11,125 bases of DNA. Origin: Anaerolineae bacterium (GTDB lineage Bacteria; Chloroflexota; Anaerolineae; JAADDB01). Location of the stretch: NCBI GenBank assembly GCA_015486895.1, contig WFQT01000289.1, positions 1 through 11,125 on the forward strand. Reading direction: 5' to 3'. Under the pieces are notes generated by a model. It was not told the DNA's origin. It ran no database searches and saw only the letters and a program-made list of their open reading frames with translations. The position numbers and the translations under genes are program-made. This document shows, one piece after another, positions 1 through 6,130 of the stretch (within the stretch, counting starts at the first letter, position 1; each line of letters starts with the position of its first letter).

Positions 1-938
1 ATTCTGGCTTCGCTGACAGTGCTTGGCTTCTCTTGTTGCCGGCTTGGTTCGTCGGCAGGCAGCCACGGGAAACCGGCTGCCTCACGTTGCTGTAGGTAAA
101 GTGTCGCGACGCGCCGTGCTAAGTCTCGCATGCGAGCGAAGAACCGGGCTCGCTCGGTGACGCCGATGGCGCCGCGGGCATCTAAGACGTTGAAAGTGTG
201 GGAACAGCGCAGGACGTAATCGTGTGCTGGGGTGACCAGATCGTGTGCTAAAGCGTTTTCCGCTTCCGCCTCGAAAAGGCGGTACATTTCCATGAGCCTG
301 TTCACATCGGCGACGTTGAAGTCATATTGGCAATGGTCCACTTCTGGTTGGAAGAGGACATCACCGTAGCTGAAGCGGTCATTCCAACGAATATCCCACA
401 CCGTTTCGACTTTTTGCAGGAACATGACGATGCGCTCCAGGCCGTAAGTGATCTCCACCGAAACTGGCTTCAGCGTCTGGCCGCCGGCTTGCTGGAAATA
501 GGTAAACTGAGTGATTTCCATGCCGTCCAACCAGACTTCCCAGCCCAAGCCCCAAGCGCCCAGCGCCGGGGATTCCCAGTTATCCTCCACAAAGCGGATG
601 TCATGTTCCGCCCGCCGGATGCCGATGGCTTCCAGACTTTGCAGGTATGCCTCTTGCGGATTGTCGGGCTCCGGTTTCAGGATCACTTGCAGTTGGGTAT
701 GCATTTGCATCCGGTTGGGATTCTCACCAAAACGGCCATCATCGGGACGATATGATGGCTCTACATAGATTACGTTCCAAGGTTCTGGGCCCAAAACGCG
801 CAAAATTGTGGCCGGATTCATGGTCCCGGCCCCGACTTTCTCGCTATACGGCTGCCAGAGAAAACACCCTTGCTGGGTCCAATACTCTTGCAGACGCATG
901 ATGACTTCTTGAAACGTCAAGCACTTTTCACTCACCAT
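1..938 (-). CDS. glyQ: Glycyl-tRNA synthetase alpha subunit, or N-terminal part of a fused alpha-beta enzyme (partial)
   Basis: Class II aminoacyl-tRNA synthetase catalytic subunit that charges tRNA-Gly with glycine using ATP in the cytoplasm; it normally works as a heterotetramer with the beta subunit GlyS. Translating from ATG at 938 gives 312 codons without a stop up to the window edge. Family hallmarks are visible: the N-terminal TFQEVIMRLQEYW helix (residues 8-20), the YVEPSYRPDDGRFGENPNR active-site stretch (58-76) and the class II motif 3 TYGLERI (164-170). The start is supported by GGGAG four bases upstream. The usual alpha-subunit ending (REAAGFPW, about 285-292) is followed by a hydrophilic Pro/Glu/Gln-rich tail with no stop, so either this alpha chain has a C-terminal extension or the frame continues into the beta domain. 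It is the last gene of the recO-mazG-glyQ series. Identity as the alpha chain is near certain; fusion is open. Confidence 0.95.
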   Translation of the reverse strand, partial: MVSEKCLTFQEVIMRLQEYWTQQGCFLWQPYSEKVGAGTMNPATILRVLGPEPWNVIYVEPSYRPDDGRFGENPNRMQMHTQLQVILKPEPDNPQEAYLQSLEAIGIRRAEHDIRFVEDNWESPALGAWGLGWEVWLDGMEITQFTYFQQAGGQTLKPVSVEITYGLERIVMFLQKVETVWDIRWNDRFSYGDVLFQPEVDHCQYDFNVADVNRLMEMYRLFEAEAENALAHDLVTPAHDYVLRCSHTFNVLDARGAIGVTERARFFARMRDLARRVATLYLQQREAAGFPWLPADEPSRQQEKPSTVSEAR

Positions 939-961
939 CTATCTCCCATCTCTATTCCTGA

Positions 962-991
962 TGGCAATGTTCACTCTTTTTGTCATTGCCA
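962..991 (-). promoter_or_regulatory. Stem-loop in the glyQ leader
   Basis: A perfect 8-bp inverted repeat, TGGCAATG (962-969) and CATTGCCA (984-991), has a 14-base loop. In the minus-strand transcript it ends 23 bases before the glyQ start codon, just upstream of the GGGAG ribosome binding site. No run of T follows on either strand, so it is not an intrinsic terminator. It could affect translation or mRNA stability, or be a protein-binding dyad; the role is inferred. Confidence 0.45.
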
Positions 992-1080
992 CCGTTGCTA
1001 TTTTCGGCATGGTTCAGAAGAGCTATTTCTCGCCTTGACAAGTCTACTGAGACATCGCGGCTGATTAGGCCACGTAATGA

Positions 1081-1143
1081 CACAGAATTACACGGTAAAT
1101 TTTTGTCTTCAGTCTTTTCTGTGCCTCTCTGTGTTGTTCTGTG
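1081..1143. repeat. Degenerate 10-bp repeats of the CACAGA type, two facing blocks
   Basis: On the plus strand, CACAGAATTA and CACGGTAAAT follow each other at 1081-1100. On the minus strand, CACAGAACAA, CACAGAGAGG and CACAGAAAAG are three back-to-back 10-base units (complement of 1114-1143). The blocks face each other, so CACAGAA at 1081-1087 can pair with TTCTGTG at 1117-1123 or 1137-1143. Similar units occur at 5620-5687 and 6059-6088. The repeats are short and imperfect, unlike CRISPR or an insertion sequence. Confidence 0.65.
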
Positions 1144-1224
1144 ACCTTCTTTCTGGCCCTATTTGTCAAGATTGTCTCGATTTGAAATGAACCATATCCC
1201 ATCTTCCTGTTGTCGAAGGCTGGA

Positions 1225-1620
1225 TCATGATTCATCGGCGGGACTATTTTCCCGCAGACGTTGTAGGGTTTCCTCCTGCTGAGTTAAATAATGCTCTACT
1301 TCTTCCTCGGCTGCCGCAAGGTCAGGGTAGCGGTTGTCCGCTTTGGTCTGCACAGCGCATAGCGCTTCTTCTACGTCAATGTCGCACTGGTAAGCTAACT
1401 TGAACAGGAAGACAAAGAGATCACCTAATTCCTCTTTTAGCTCGGCGTGGGTGGCAGCGTTGGAAACAGAAGGTTTATAACTATCACAGCGTAGTACGGC
1501 GCGAGCCACTTCTCCCAGCTCTTCCATAGCGTGGGCTAACGTGTGCACCACCAGCACACGATCCCACCCTCGCTCCCGGTCCCAATTTTCCAGCCATGTC
1601 TGGAATTCCCTGATTTCCAC
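1225..1620 (-). CDS. MazG-like nucleotide pyrophosphohydrolase (first of two)
   Basis: Small all-alpha NTP pyrophosphatase of the MazG-like superfamily, expected to hydrolyse (d)NTPs to (d)NMP and PPi and so remove surplus or damaged nucleotides. Metal-binding motifs are present: EELGE (residues 33-37) and EELGD (63-67), followed by KADNRYP (93-99), which fits the basic/RYP segment of the family. I start it at GTG 1620 (131 residues), because GGGGAAGGAG lies five bases upstream; the ATG at 1641 has no comparable site and would place that ribosome binding site inside the gene. The GTG start also gives an N-terminus, EIREFQTWL, typical of the family. It lies 51 bases after recO in the same direction, so co-transcription is likely. 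Substrate cannot be told from sequence. Confidence 0.85.
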   Translation of the reverse strand: MEIREFQTWLENWDRERGWDRVLVVHTLAHAMEELGEVARAVLRCDSYKPSVSNAATHAELKEELGDLFVFLFKLAYQCDIDVEEALCAVQTKADNRYPDLAAAEEEVEHYLTQQEETLQRLRENSPADES

Positions 1621-1625
1621 GGCTT

Positions 1626-1635
1626 CTCCTTCCCC
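1626..1635 (-). promoter_or_regulatory. Strong ribosome binding site fixing the GTG start of the MazG-like gene
   Basis: The minus-strand sequence GGGGAAGGAG ends five bases before GTG at 1620-1618. It lies inside the longer reading frame that begins at ATG 1641, and is the main reason for choosing the shorter 131-residue product. Confidence 0.7.
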
Positions 1636-1671
1636 TTGCATGACTTCGGCAGTTTCCCGGAGTGCATTTTC

Positions 1672-2457
1672 TTAATCAACAACTCCACTGGTGCTCATTT
1701 GTTGTCTTAAATCTTTCATAAATGACACCGAGCGCAGCTTGTGTTCTAAGATGGTAACGATGTATCGTTGTAAGAGTGGTTCTAAGCTGCGCCACAAAGT
1801 GTTGCTGACTTCCAGTTTCTGACATGCTTCGTAAGGATGGCGCTCCAGGTAGCGCAGCAATTTCAGTTGTGACGGGCTTAACGGCGTTACATTGTGGGCA
1901 TGGCTGCCGCATTGAGTGCAAAGAACACCGCCGGCCTCAATGCTCCAGTAGTTGACCTCATCTTCGCTTATGGGTGCCTGGCAGGAACGGCAAAGGTACA
2001 ACTGTGGCTGGAACCCGGCCAACTGCAGCAAGCGCATCTCGAAGAATCGGCTTACTCGCAGCAAGTTGTCGTCCTGGTTGAGTCGCCCCAATGTCCTTAT
2101 CGCCAGGCTGTACAGGCGGTAATCCCCGTTCCTTTCTTCGCCGAAATTTTCCAGCAATTCGGCCATGTAGTAGGCATGGGAAAGGCGACGTAAGCTCTGG
2201 CGCAGGTAGGGAAAGTAGGCAGCGGTTTCCGCCTGGGTCACGATGTCCCAGGTGCGCCCGCGAGCCAGTTGCATCTTGACTACGCTGAAAAGTTCCAAAT
2301 GGCCGCTTTTGCGGCTGCTCGGCTTGCGGGCACCTTTGGCGATGATAACCATCTTACCCTGCTCGGCCGTGTAGACACTCAGCAGCCGGTCTGCTTCCCC
2401 ATAGTCTTTGCGTTGGAGGACAATGGCTTCCACTCGATAGCTGTGGCTTTCTCGCAC
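1672..2457 (-). CDS. recO: DNA repair protein RecO
   Basis: RecO acts in the RecF pathway: it binds single-stranded DNA and SSB and, with RecR, loads RecA at gaps. The 261-residue product has the family layout. An N-terminal OB-fold (about 5-80) opens with YRVEAIVLQRKDYGEADRLLSVYT and contains VIIAKGARKP. A helical C-terminal domain carries a zinc-binding pair, CRSC (156-159) and CTQC (180-183). Length matches the family (about 240-270). The start is GTG at 2457, preceded by CAGGAG at six-base spacing. It lies 41 bases downstream of the MazG-like gene at 2499 and is followed by another MazG-like gene and glyQ; recO next to glyQS is a known order in several phyla. Nothing looks truncated. Confidence 0.96.
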   Translation of the reverse strand: MRESHSYRVEAIVLQRKDYGEADRLLSVYTAEQGKMVIIAKGARKPSSRKSGHLELFSVVKMQLARGRTWDIVTQAETAAYFPYLRQSLRRLSHAYYMAELLENFGEERNGDYRLYSLAIRTLGRLNQDDNLLRVSRFFEMRLLQLAGFQPQLYLCRSCQAPISEDEVNYWSIEAGGVLCTQCGSHAHNVTPLSPSQLKLLRYLERHPYEACQKLEVSNTLWRSLEPLLQRYIVTILEHKLRSVSFMKDLRQQMSTSGVVD

Positions 2458-2498
2458 GCTCCGCTCCTGCTTGTCACTAGTACTGAACCCGGCCGGCG

Positions 2499-2810
2499 TT
2501 ATCCACCGCGCACCGTGTTATATTTGTAAGGGCGTTGCCAGTTCCGGGCCATTTTCTCCTCAAAAAGGGCATCCGCGTCCAGGCCTAAGACGGAAAGAAG
2601 GTGGAAGATGCGTATAGTAGCGTCAATGAGCTCTTCACCCACCGTCTCCTCGCTCTTACCTTTCTTATAGGCATCGGTTGCCTCGGAGACCTCCGTGTGA
2701 ATAAGAGCCAACATCTCCCAGATTCGTTCTCGCTCGGAGGTGAACCCTTTAGCATCAGTTAATGCTCGCACAGCCGCGACATGTTCGTTTAAGCAATTCG
2801 ATTGGCCCAT
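2499..2810 (-). CDS. MazG-like nucleotide pyrophosphohydrolase (second, smaller)
   Basis: A 103-residue all-alpha NTP pyrophosphatase of the MazG-like group. The metal-binding acids appear as ExxE in HTEVSEA (E40, E43) and ExxD in EELIDA (E60, D63). They are followed by EKMARNWQRPYKYN (85-98), matching the K..N..RP tail of small MazG-like proteins. It differs clearly from the MazG-like protein at 1225-1620, so the pair are distant relatives and not a recent duplication. I start it at ATG 2810, with GGAGG four bases upstream. A longer frame beginning with TTG at 2867 would start inside the -35 box of the apparent promoter and is rejected. It is the first gene of the recO-mazG-glyQ group. Substrate is unknown. 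Confidence 0.85.
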   Translation of the reverse strand: MGQSNCLNEHVAAVRALTDAKGFTSERERIWEMLALIHTEVSEATDAYKKGKSEETVGEELIDATIRIFHLLSVLGLDADALFEEKMARNWQRPYKYNTVRGG

Positions 2811-2814
2811 GGAT

Positions 2815-2819
2815 CCTCC
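2815..2819 (-). promoter_or_regulatory. Ribosome binding site fixing the ATG 2810 start
   Basis: A perfect GGAGG lies four bases before ATG 2810 on the minus strand. With the promoter immediately upstream it rules out the longer 122-residue reading. Confidence 0.75.
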
Positions 2820-2838
2820 ATTCTGTTCGCTGGCGGCG

Positions 2839-2867
2839 ATTATAACATTGCAGGAAAAGCGAAGCAA
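2839..2867 (-). promoter_or_regulatory. Sigma-70 type promoter for the mazG-like/recO/mazG-like/glyQ group
   Basis: On the minus strand a perfect TATAAT (complement of 2839-2844) lies 17 bases after TTGCTT (complement of 2862-2867). Transcription should start near 2832, leaving a leader of about 20 bases. The -35 box is weak (three of six consensus bases) and the -10 box is perfect. No other convincing promoter was found before glyQ, so this may drive all four genes. Confidence 0.7.
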
Positions 2868-2925
2868 GCTCTGTGGCGAGGAAGGGGCCAGATGAAATTG
2901 GTATAGTCTGAGGGAAGGTAGTTTC

Positions 2926-5436
2926 TCAATGCCTTTTCTGAATGTGCTCGGCCGGTTGCCGAGGCAGTAGCACCGGGATGGGAGGTGCCTGCTTGGTGCT
3001 GAATTGCAAGGTCTTTTTCCCGGCCTGGTAGTCTACCTGGATCAGGTCGCCATTGTGGTATTCTCCTGCCAGGATTCCTTTAGAGATGGGACTCTCTAAG
3101 TGGCGCTGGAGGACTCGCCGTAATGGGCGAGCGCCGTAAAGAGGATCGTACCCTTCTTGAGCCAACCAGCTCTGGGCTGTAGGTGATAGTTCTATCTGGA
3201 TACCTTGGTCTCGCAGCCGTTCTGCCAGCCGGTTCACTTGCAAAACGACAATGCGTTTCATGTCTTCTATTGACAGGGGGTGGAAAATCACGACTTCGTC
3301 AATGCGGTTCAGAAATTCTGGCCGGAAGGTGCGTTTCAGCGCTTGCTCGATTGTGTGTCGCAACTTTTGTTCATCTAAGGAGAAAGAAGGTTCGTCCCTA
3401 AAACCAAGGGGCTTATTGTGCTGCAACAGGTCACTGCCGGTGTTGGAAGTCATAATCAGTACTGTATTGCGGAAATCAACCGTTTTGCCCTGGCCATCGG
3501 TGAGGTGACCGTCCTCGAACAGTTGTAAGAGCGTGTTCCACACGTCGGGGTGTGCCTTTTCGATCTCATCGAAGAGGATAACCCGGTATGGCCGTCGGCG
3601 CACTGCCTCAGTCAACTGTCCGCCGGCGTCATAGCCTACGTAACCGGGAGGGGCGCCAAGCAGCCGGCTGGTAGTGTGGCGTTCCCTGTATTCGCTCATG
3701 TCAATGTGTATGAGTGCATCTTCATCGCCGAAGAGAAATTCAGCTAAGGCACGAGCCAACTCCGTCTTGCCCACGCCGGAGCTGCCTAAGAAGATGAAAG
3801 AGCCAATAGGGCGTTTCGGATCGCGCAGGCCTGAGCGCGAGCGGCGTATGGCGTCGGTGACTTTGTGTATAGCTTCTTCTTGGCCAATGATACGCCGGCC
3901 CAGTGCTTCTTCCATATGTAACAGCCGGGCCATTTCTCCTTGTAGCAGTTCGTTGACCGGCACTCCGGTCCACTCAGTGACTACCTGGGCAATATCGTTT
4001 TCGTCGATGGTCTCATTGAGTCCGCTTTTTTCCTGCCAAGAGACCCGCTCTATCTGGATTGTCTGCTCCAAGCGTAACGCCTCGGTGCGCAGATTGGCGG
4101 CCAACCGGTAATCGTGCGCCGCCCATGCTTCTTCTCGCTGCCGGACCAATTCTCGCAGTTGTTGCTGTTTTTGGCGCAAGCTGAGGGGATATGTGTGCCG
4201 GCCAACACGTCGTCGTGCCGCTGCCTCGTCGATGAGGTCAATGGCTTTATCCGGCAGGCGCCGTTCACTGATATAGCGGTGCGAAAGCCGGGCCGCGGCT
4301 CCATAGGCAGCATCGGTGTAATGGACGCCGTGGTACGCCTCGTAGCGTGGGCCAATGCCTTTGAGAATGGAAATGGTTTCTTCCACGTTGGGCTCTGTTA
4401 TCCAGATGGGTGCGAAGCGGCGTTCTAAGGCGCTGTCCTTTTCCACGTACATCCGGTATTCGTCAGGGGTAGTGGCGCCGACACAACGAAGATACCCACG
4501 GGCTAAGGCCGGCTTGAGTATGTTGGCGGCGTCAATGGCCCCAGCGGCGGCACCTGCTCCCACCAGTGTGTGTAATTCGTCCAGAAAAAGGATGATCTTC
4601 CCTTTGGAGTCTTCTACTTCGGCTAAAGCGCCTTTTAACCGCTCTTCGAATTCACCGCGGAAGCGGGTACCAGCCAGCATAGCGCCCAAGTCCAGCGCCA
4701 AGATGCGTTTACTCAACAAGAATTCCGGCACGTCTTCGTCAGCAATGTGTTGCGCTAACCCTTCCACGATGGCTGTCTTGCCGACGCCGGCATCCCCGAT
4801 GAGCACCGGGTTGTTCTTGGTGCGCCGGCTAAGGATGTTGATCAGTCGGCGGATTTCCTGTTCTCGGCCGATGACTGGATCTAATTCGCCGGCCTCTGCT
4901 ATAGCAGTCAGGTCATGACTAAAACGGCTGAGGACGTTAAGCCGCTTGTCGATAACGTCTGCCATGCGCTGTGTTTGCCGCCATTTGATCAGCTTTTCCT
5001 TGAAATTGGCTTTACTGATGCCGTGTTCTTCCAGGATTTGGGCGGATGGCGTGCGCCGTTCGCTGGTAATGCCCAGAAAGATATGCTCGCTATTGACGAA
5101 CTCATCTTTGAGGGCGATGGCTTCCTGCTGGGCGATGTCCAGCACTCGTTTTAGCCGTGGGGTGATGTAAACCTGAGGTGGTTGTCCCGGTACCGGGATA
5201 GGGATATTCTGGCTTCGAGGCGCGTGACTGAGCACGTCTTCCAACTGCTGTCGTATGATTTCCACGGCGATGCCCATTTCTTGCAGGATTTGGGGCACGA
5301 TGTCGTCTTCTTGTTCTAACAAGGCCAAGAAAATATGCTCCGTGTCAACCTGTATGTGCTGGTAGCGGTGTAAGATGTTATACGCTTGCATGGCAACTTC
5401 TTGAGCACGCTCGGTGAAGCGTTCAAATTGCATCAT
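2926..5436 (-). CDS. clpC: ATP-dependent Clp protease ATP-binding subunit ClpC (copy A)
   Basis: AAA+ unfoldase that threads substrates into ClpP. I start it at ATG 5436, after GAGGGGG seven bases upstream, giving 836 residues; an upstream frame to 5487 lacks a ribosome binding site. Domain order is: Clp-N with two repeats (about 1-130); D1 with Walker A GDAGVGKT (214-221) and Walker B ILFLDE (282-287); a short UVR-like middle helix (about 430-460) that marks ClpC and not ClpB; D2 with Walker A GSSGVGKT (551-558), Walker B VILFDE (619-624) and sensor 2 GARPLRR (768-774). LGF at 677-679 sits at the ClpP-contact loop. The N-domain repeats read DTEH and NSEH where typical ClpC has GTEH. The tail is proline-rich. 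It shares direction and family with copy B but has its own upstream region, so separate regulation is likely. Confidence 0.95.
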   Translation of the reverse strand: MMQFERFTERAQEVAMQAYNILHRYQHIQVDTEHIFLALLEQEDDIVPQILQEMGIAVEIIRQQLEDVLSHAPRSQNIPIPVPGQPPQVYITPRLKRVLDIAQQEAIALKDEFVNSEHIFLGITSERRTPSAQILEEHGISKANFKEKLIKWRQTQRMADVIDKRLNVLSRFSHDLTAIAEAGELDPVIGREQEIRRLINILSRRTKNNPVLIGDAGVGKTAIVEGLAQHIADEDVPEFLLSKRILALDLGAMLAGTRFRGEFEERLKGALAEVEDSKGKIILFLDELHTLVGAGAAAGAIDAANILKPALARGYLRCVGATTPDEYRMYVEKDSALERRFAPIWITEPNVEETISILKGIGPRYEAYHGVHYTDAAYGAAARLSHRYISERRLPDKAIDLIDEAAARRRVGRHTYPLSLRQKQQQLRELVRQREEAWAAHDYRLAANLRTEALRLEQTIQIERVSWQEKSGLNETIDENDIAQVVTEWTGVPVNELLQGEMARLLHMEEALGRRIIGQEEAIHKVTDAIRRSRSGLRDPKRPIGSFIFLGSSGVGKTELARALAEFLFGDEDALIHIDMSEYRERHTTSRLLGAPPGYVGYDAGGQLTEAVRRRPYRVILFDEIEKAHPDVWNTLLQLFEDGHLTDGQGKTVDFRNTVLIMTSNTGSDLLQHNKPLGFRDEPSFSLDEQKLRHTIEQALKRTFRPEFLNRIDEVVIFHPLSIEDMKRIVVLQVNRLAERLRDQGIQIELSPTAQSWLAQEGYDPLYGARPLRRVLQRHLESPISKGILAGEYHNGDLIQVDYQAGKKTLQFSTKQAPPIPVLLPRQPAEHIQKRH

Positions 5437-5443
5437 AGATGAG

Positions 5444-5450
5444 CCCCCTC
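5444..5450 (-). promoter_or_regulatory. Ribosome binding site of clpC copy A
   Basis: GAGGGGG on the minus strand lies seven bases before ATG 5436 (ten before the next ATG at 5433). It supports a start 17 codons downstream of the first in-frame ATG at 5487. Confidence 0.65.
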
Positions 5451-5523
5451 GCTCCGCAATTTCGCGCTGAATATTGGTGCTTCCCAATTTCCCCGCAATT
5501 GAGATGGATTCTCACGAATAGTT

Positions 5524-5545
5524 GTCCCCTCATTTTCCAGGGGAC
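5524..5545 (-). promoter_or_regulatory. Hairpin in the clpC copy A leader
   Basis: GTCCCCT (5524-5530) and AGGGGAC (5539-5545) form a perfect 7-bp stem with an eight-base loop. A second, competing pairing exists on the right side (TCCAG with CTGGA, 5536-5550). In the minus-strand transcript it lies about 90 bases before the start codon. No T-run follows, so it is not a simple terminator. Competing stems could suit leader regulation, but that is inference. Confidence 0.4.
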
Positions 5546-5619
5546 CTGGAATAGAGTGCTTCATATAGTGACTGGAGTCTGGCGAAAATGACGTTTTTGG
5601 CTCTACCTGATTATCTTTA

Positions 5620-5687
5620 CCACAGATTGCATGGGTTTAACACAGGTTTTCCTTTGCTTTGCGACCCGAATCTGTGAAATTCTGTGG
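5620..5687. repeat. CACAGA-type facing repeats in the clpC copy A leader
   Basis: CCACAGATT at 5620-5628 and AACACAGG at 5639-5646 lie on the plus strand. On the minus strand, CCACAGA (complement of 5681-5687) is followed after an 11-base step by CACAGATT (complement of 5669-5676). CACAGATT and AATCTGTG are perfect 8-bp complements about 40 bases apart, so the block could fold as a long imperfect stem-loop. The layout copies that at 1081-1143. Confidence 0.55.
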
Positions 5688-5718
5688 CTAAAATGAAAAC
5701 GCCAAAGTCCGGTAATTA

Positions 5719-5748
5719 AGTATAAGAAAGAACGCCTAGAGCCGTCAA
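5719..5748 (-). promoter_or_regulatory. Probable sigma-70 promoter of clpC copy A
   Basis: On the minus strand TTGACG (complement of 5743-5748) and TATACT (complement of 5719-5724) are 18 bases apart; each matches five of six consensus bases. Transcription would begin near 5712, giving a leader of about 275 bases that includes the CACAGA dyad and the hairpin. It is the best-scoring pair I found by eye in the spacer. A weaker alternative is GATAAT at the complement of 5610-5615, with TTAAAC 18 bases upstream. Confidence 0.5.
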
Positions 5749-5942
5749 GTTGCCCCTTGCCGGAATAAATCCGATGGCGAGCTTGCTTTCCTCTTCGACC
5801 CTTGCTGTGCTTGACTTCGTTACCTCATTGTACCATTGAGGATTCTTCATACAGGAGCTTGGCCTTCATTGCGATTGCAACCACTATGTAACCATCTAAG
5901 AACAAGTGATTGTTTTGATACCAGTTTTTCCCTTGAAAATAG

Positions 5943-5972
5943 AACGCTGATCAACGCTGAGGCACGCTGATC
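5943..5972 (+). repeat. Three tandem 10-bp ACGCTGA repeats
   Basis: AACGCTGATC, AACGCTGAGG and CACGCTGATC follow one another without gaps, sharing ACGCTGA at an exact 10-base period. They lie downstream of the clpC copy B stop codon, in the inter-clpC spacer. Confidence 0.7.
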
Positions 5973-5994
5973 TAAATTTTCCTCCGCTGTGGTG

Positions 5995-6020
5995 TGCCTG
6001 TCTGCGTGCCCGCACAGGCA
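5995..6020. repeat. GC-rich inverted repeat downstream of clpC copy B
   Basis: TGCCTGT (5995-6001) pairs perfectly with ACAGGCA (6014-6020) over a 12-base spacer. Flanking GCAGGC-like words allow alternative pairings. It lies about 110 bases after the copy B stop codon. It could end or stabilise that transcript, but no T-run follows in the minus direction, so a rho-independent terminator is not supported. Confidence 0.45.
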
Positions 6021-6058
6021 GGCCCCGCAGGCCCGTGCTGACTTCTCTGAAAACGGAA

Positions 6059-6088
6059 CACAGATTAACATAGATGAACAGGGATAAC
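6059..6088 (+). repeat. 10-bp repeats CACAGATTAA / CATAGATGAA / CAGGGATAAC
   Basis: Three consecutive 10-base units with decaying similarity begin at 6059. The first unit shares CACAGATT with 5621-5628. The block lies 43 bases after the stop codon of clpC copy B. Confidence 0.55.
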
Positions 6089-6130
6089 CTACGCCCTGCT
6101 GGCCGAGATGCATCGCCTGCTCATCTTGTT

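Larger units (their letters stand above)
939..1224 (-). other. Leader/spacer between mazG-like gene and glyQ
   Basis: This 286-base gap has no credible gene. It holds a stem-loop close to the glyQ ribosome binding site and a block of 10-bp repeats, both listed separately. A TTGACA hexamer occurs on the minus strand (complement of 1164-1169), but no -10 box lies at a suitable distance. I therefore do not call a separate glyQ promoter. No T-box antiterminator core is visible, although glycyl-tRNA synthetase genes of Firmicutes often have one. Confidence 0.6.
5437..6130. other. Repeat-rich spacer between the two clpC genes
   Basis: About 0.7 kb without a supported gene. From right to left it contains a 10-bp repeat block (6059-6088), a GC-rich inverted repeat (5995-6020), a second 10-bp repeat block (5943-5972), about 190 bases with nothing recognisable (roughly 5750-5940), a promoter (5719-5748), a CACAGA dyad (5620-5687) and a hairpin (5524-5545). 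No transposase remnant, tRNA or CRISPR is visible. A 95-codon frame across 5847-6134 is not believed. Confidence 0.6.

Noticed and set aside
939..1224. T-box riboswitch ahead of glyQ
   Set aside because: No conserved T-box core or terminator/antiterminator pair is visible in the leader.
2811..2867. N-terminal extension of the second MazG-like protein to TTG 2867
   Set aside because: It would begin inside the -35 box, and a perfect GGAGG directly precedes ATG 2810.
2811..2925. Intrinsic terminator after clpC copy A
   Set aside because: No stable stem followed by a T-run was found on the minus strand, so read-through toward the mazG-like group cannot be excluded.
3674..4918. Long plus-strand frames opposite clpC copy A (145 and 187 codons), with similar frames opposite copy B
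   Set aside because: They are antisense shadows of a strongly conserved AAA+ gene, with Ser/Arg-rich products of no recognisable family.
5437..5487. N-terminal extension of clpC copy A to ATG 5487
   Set aside because: The extra 17 residues do not belong to the Clp-N domain, and the GAGGGGG ribosome binding site lies inside them.
5943..6088. CRISPR-like array
   Set aside because: Units are 10 bases, imperfect and without spacers; no cas gene is nearby.
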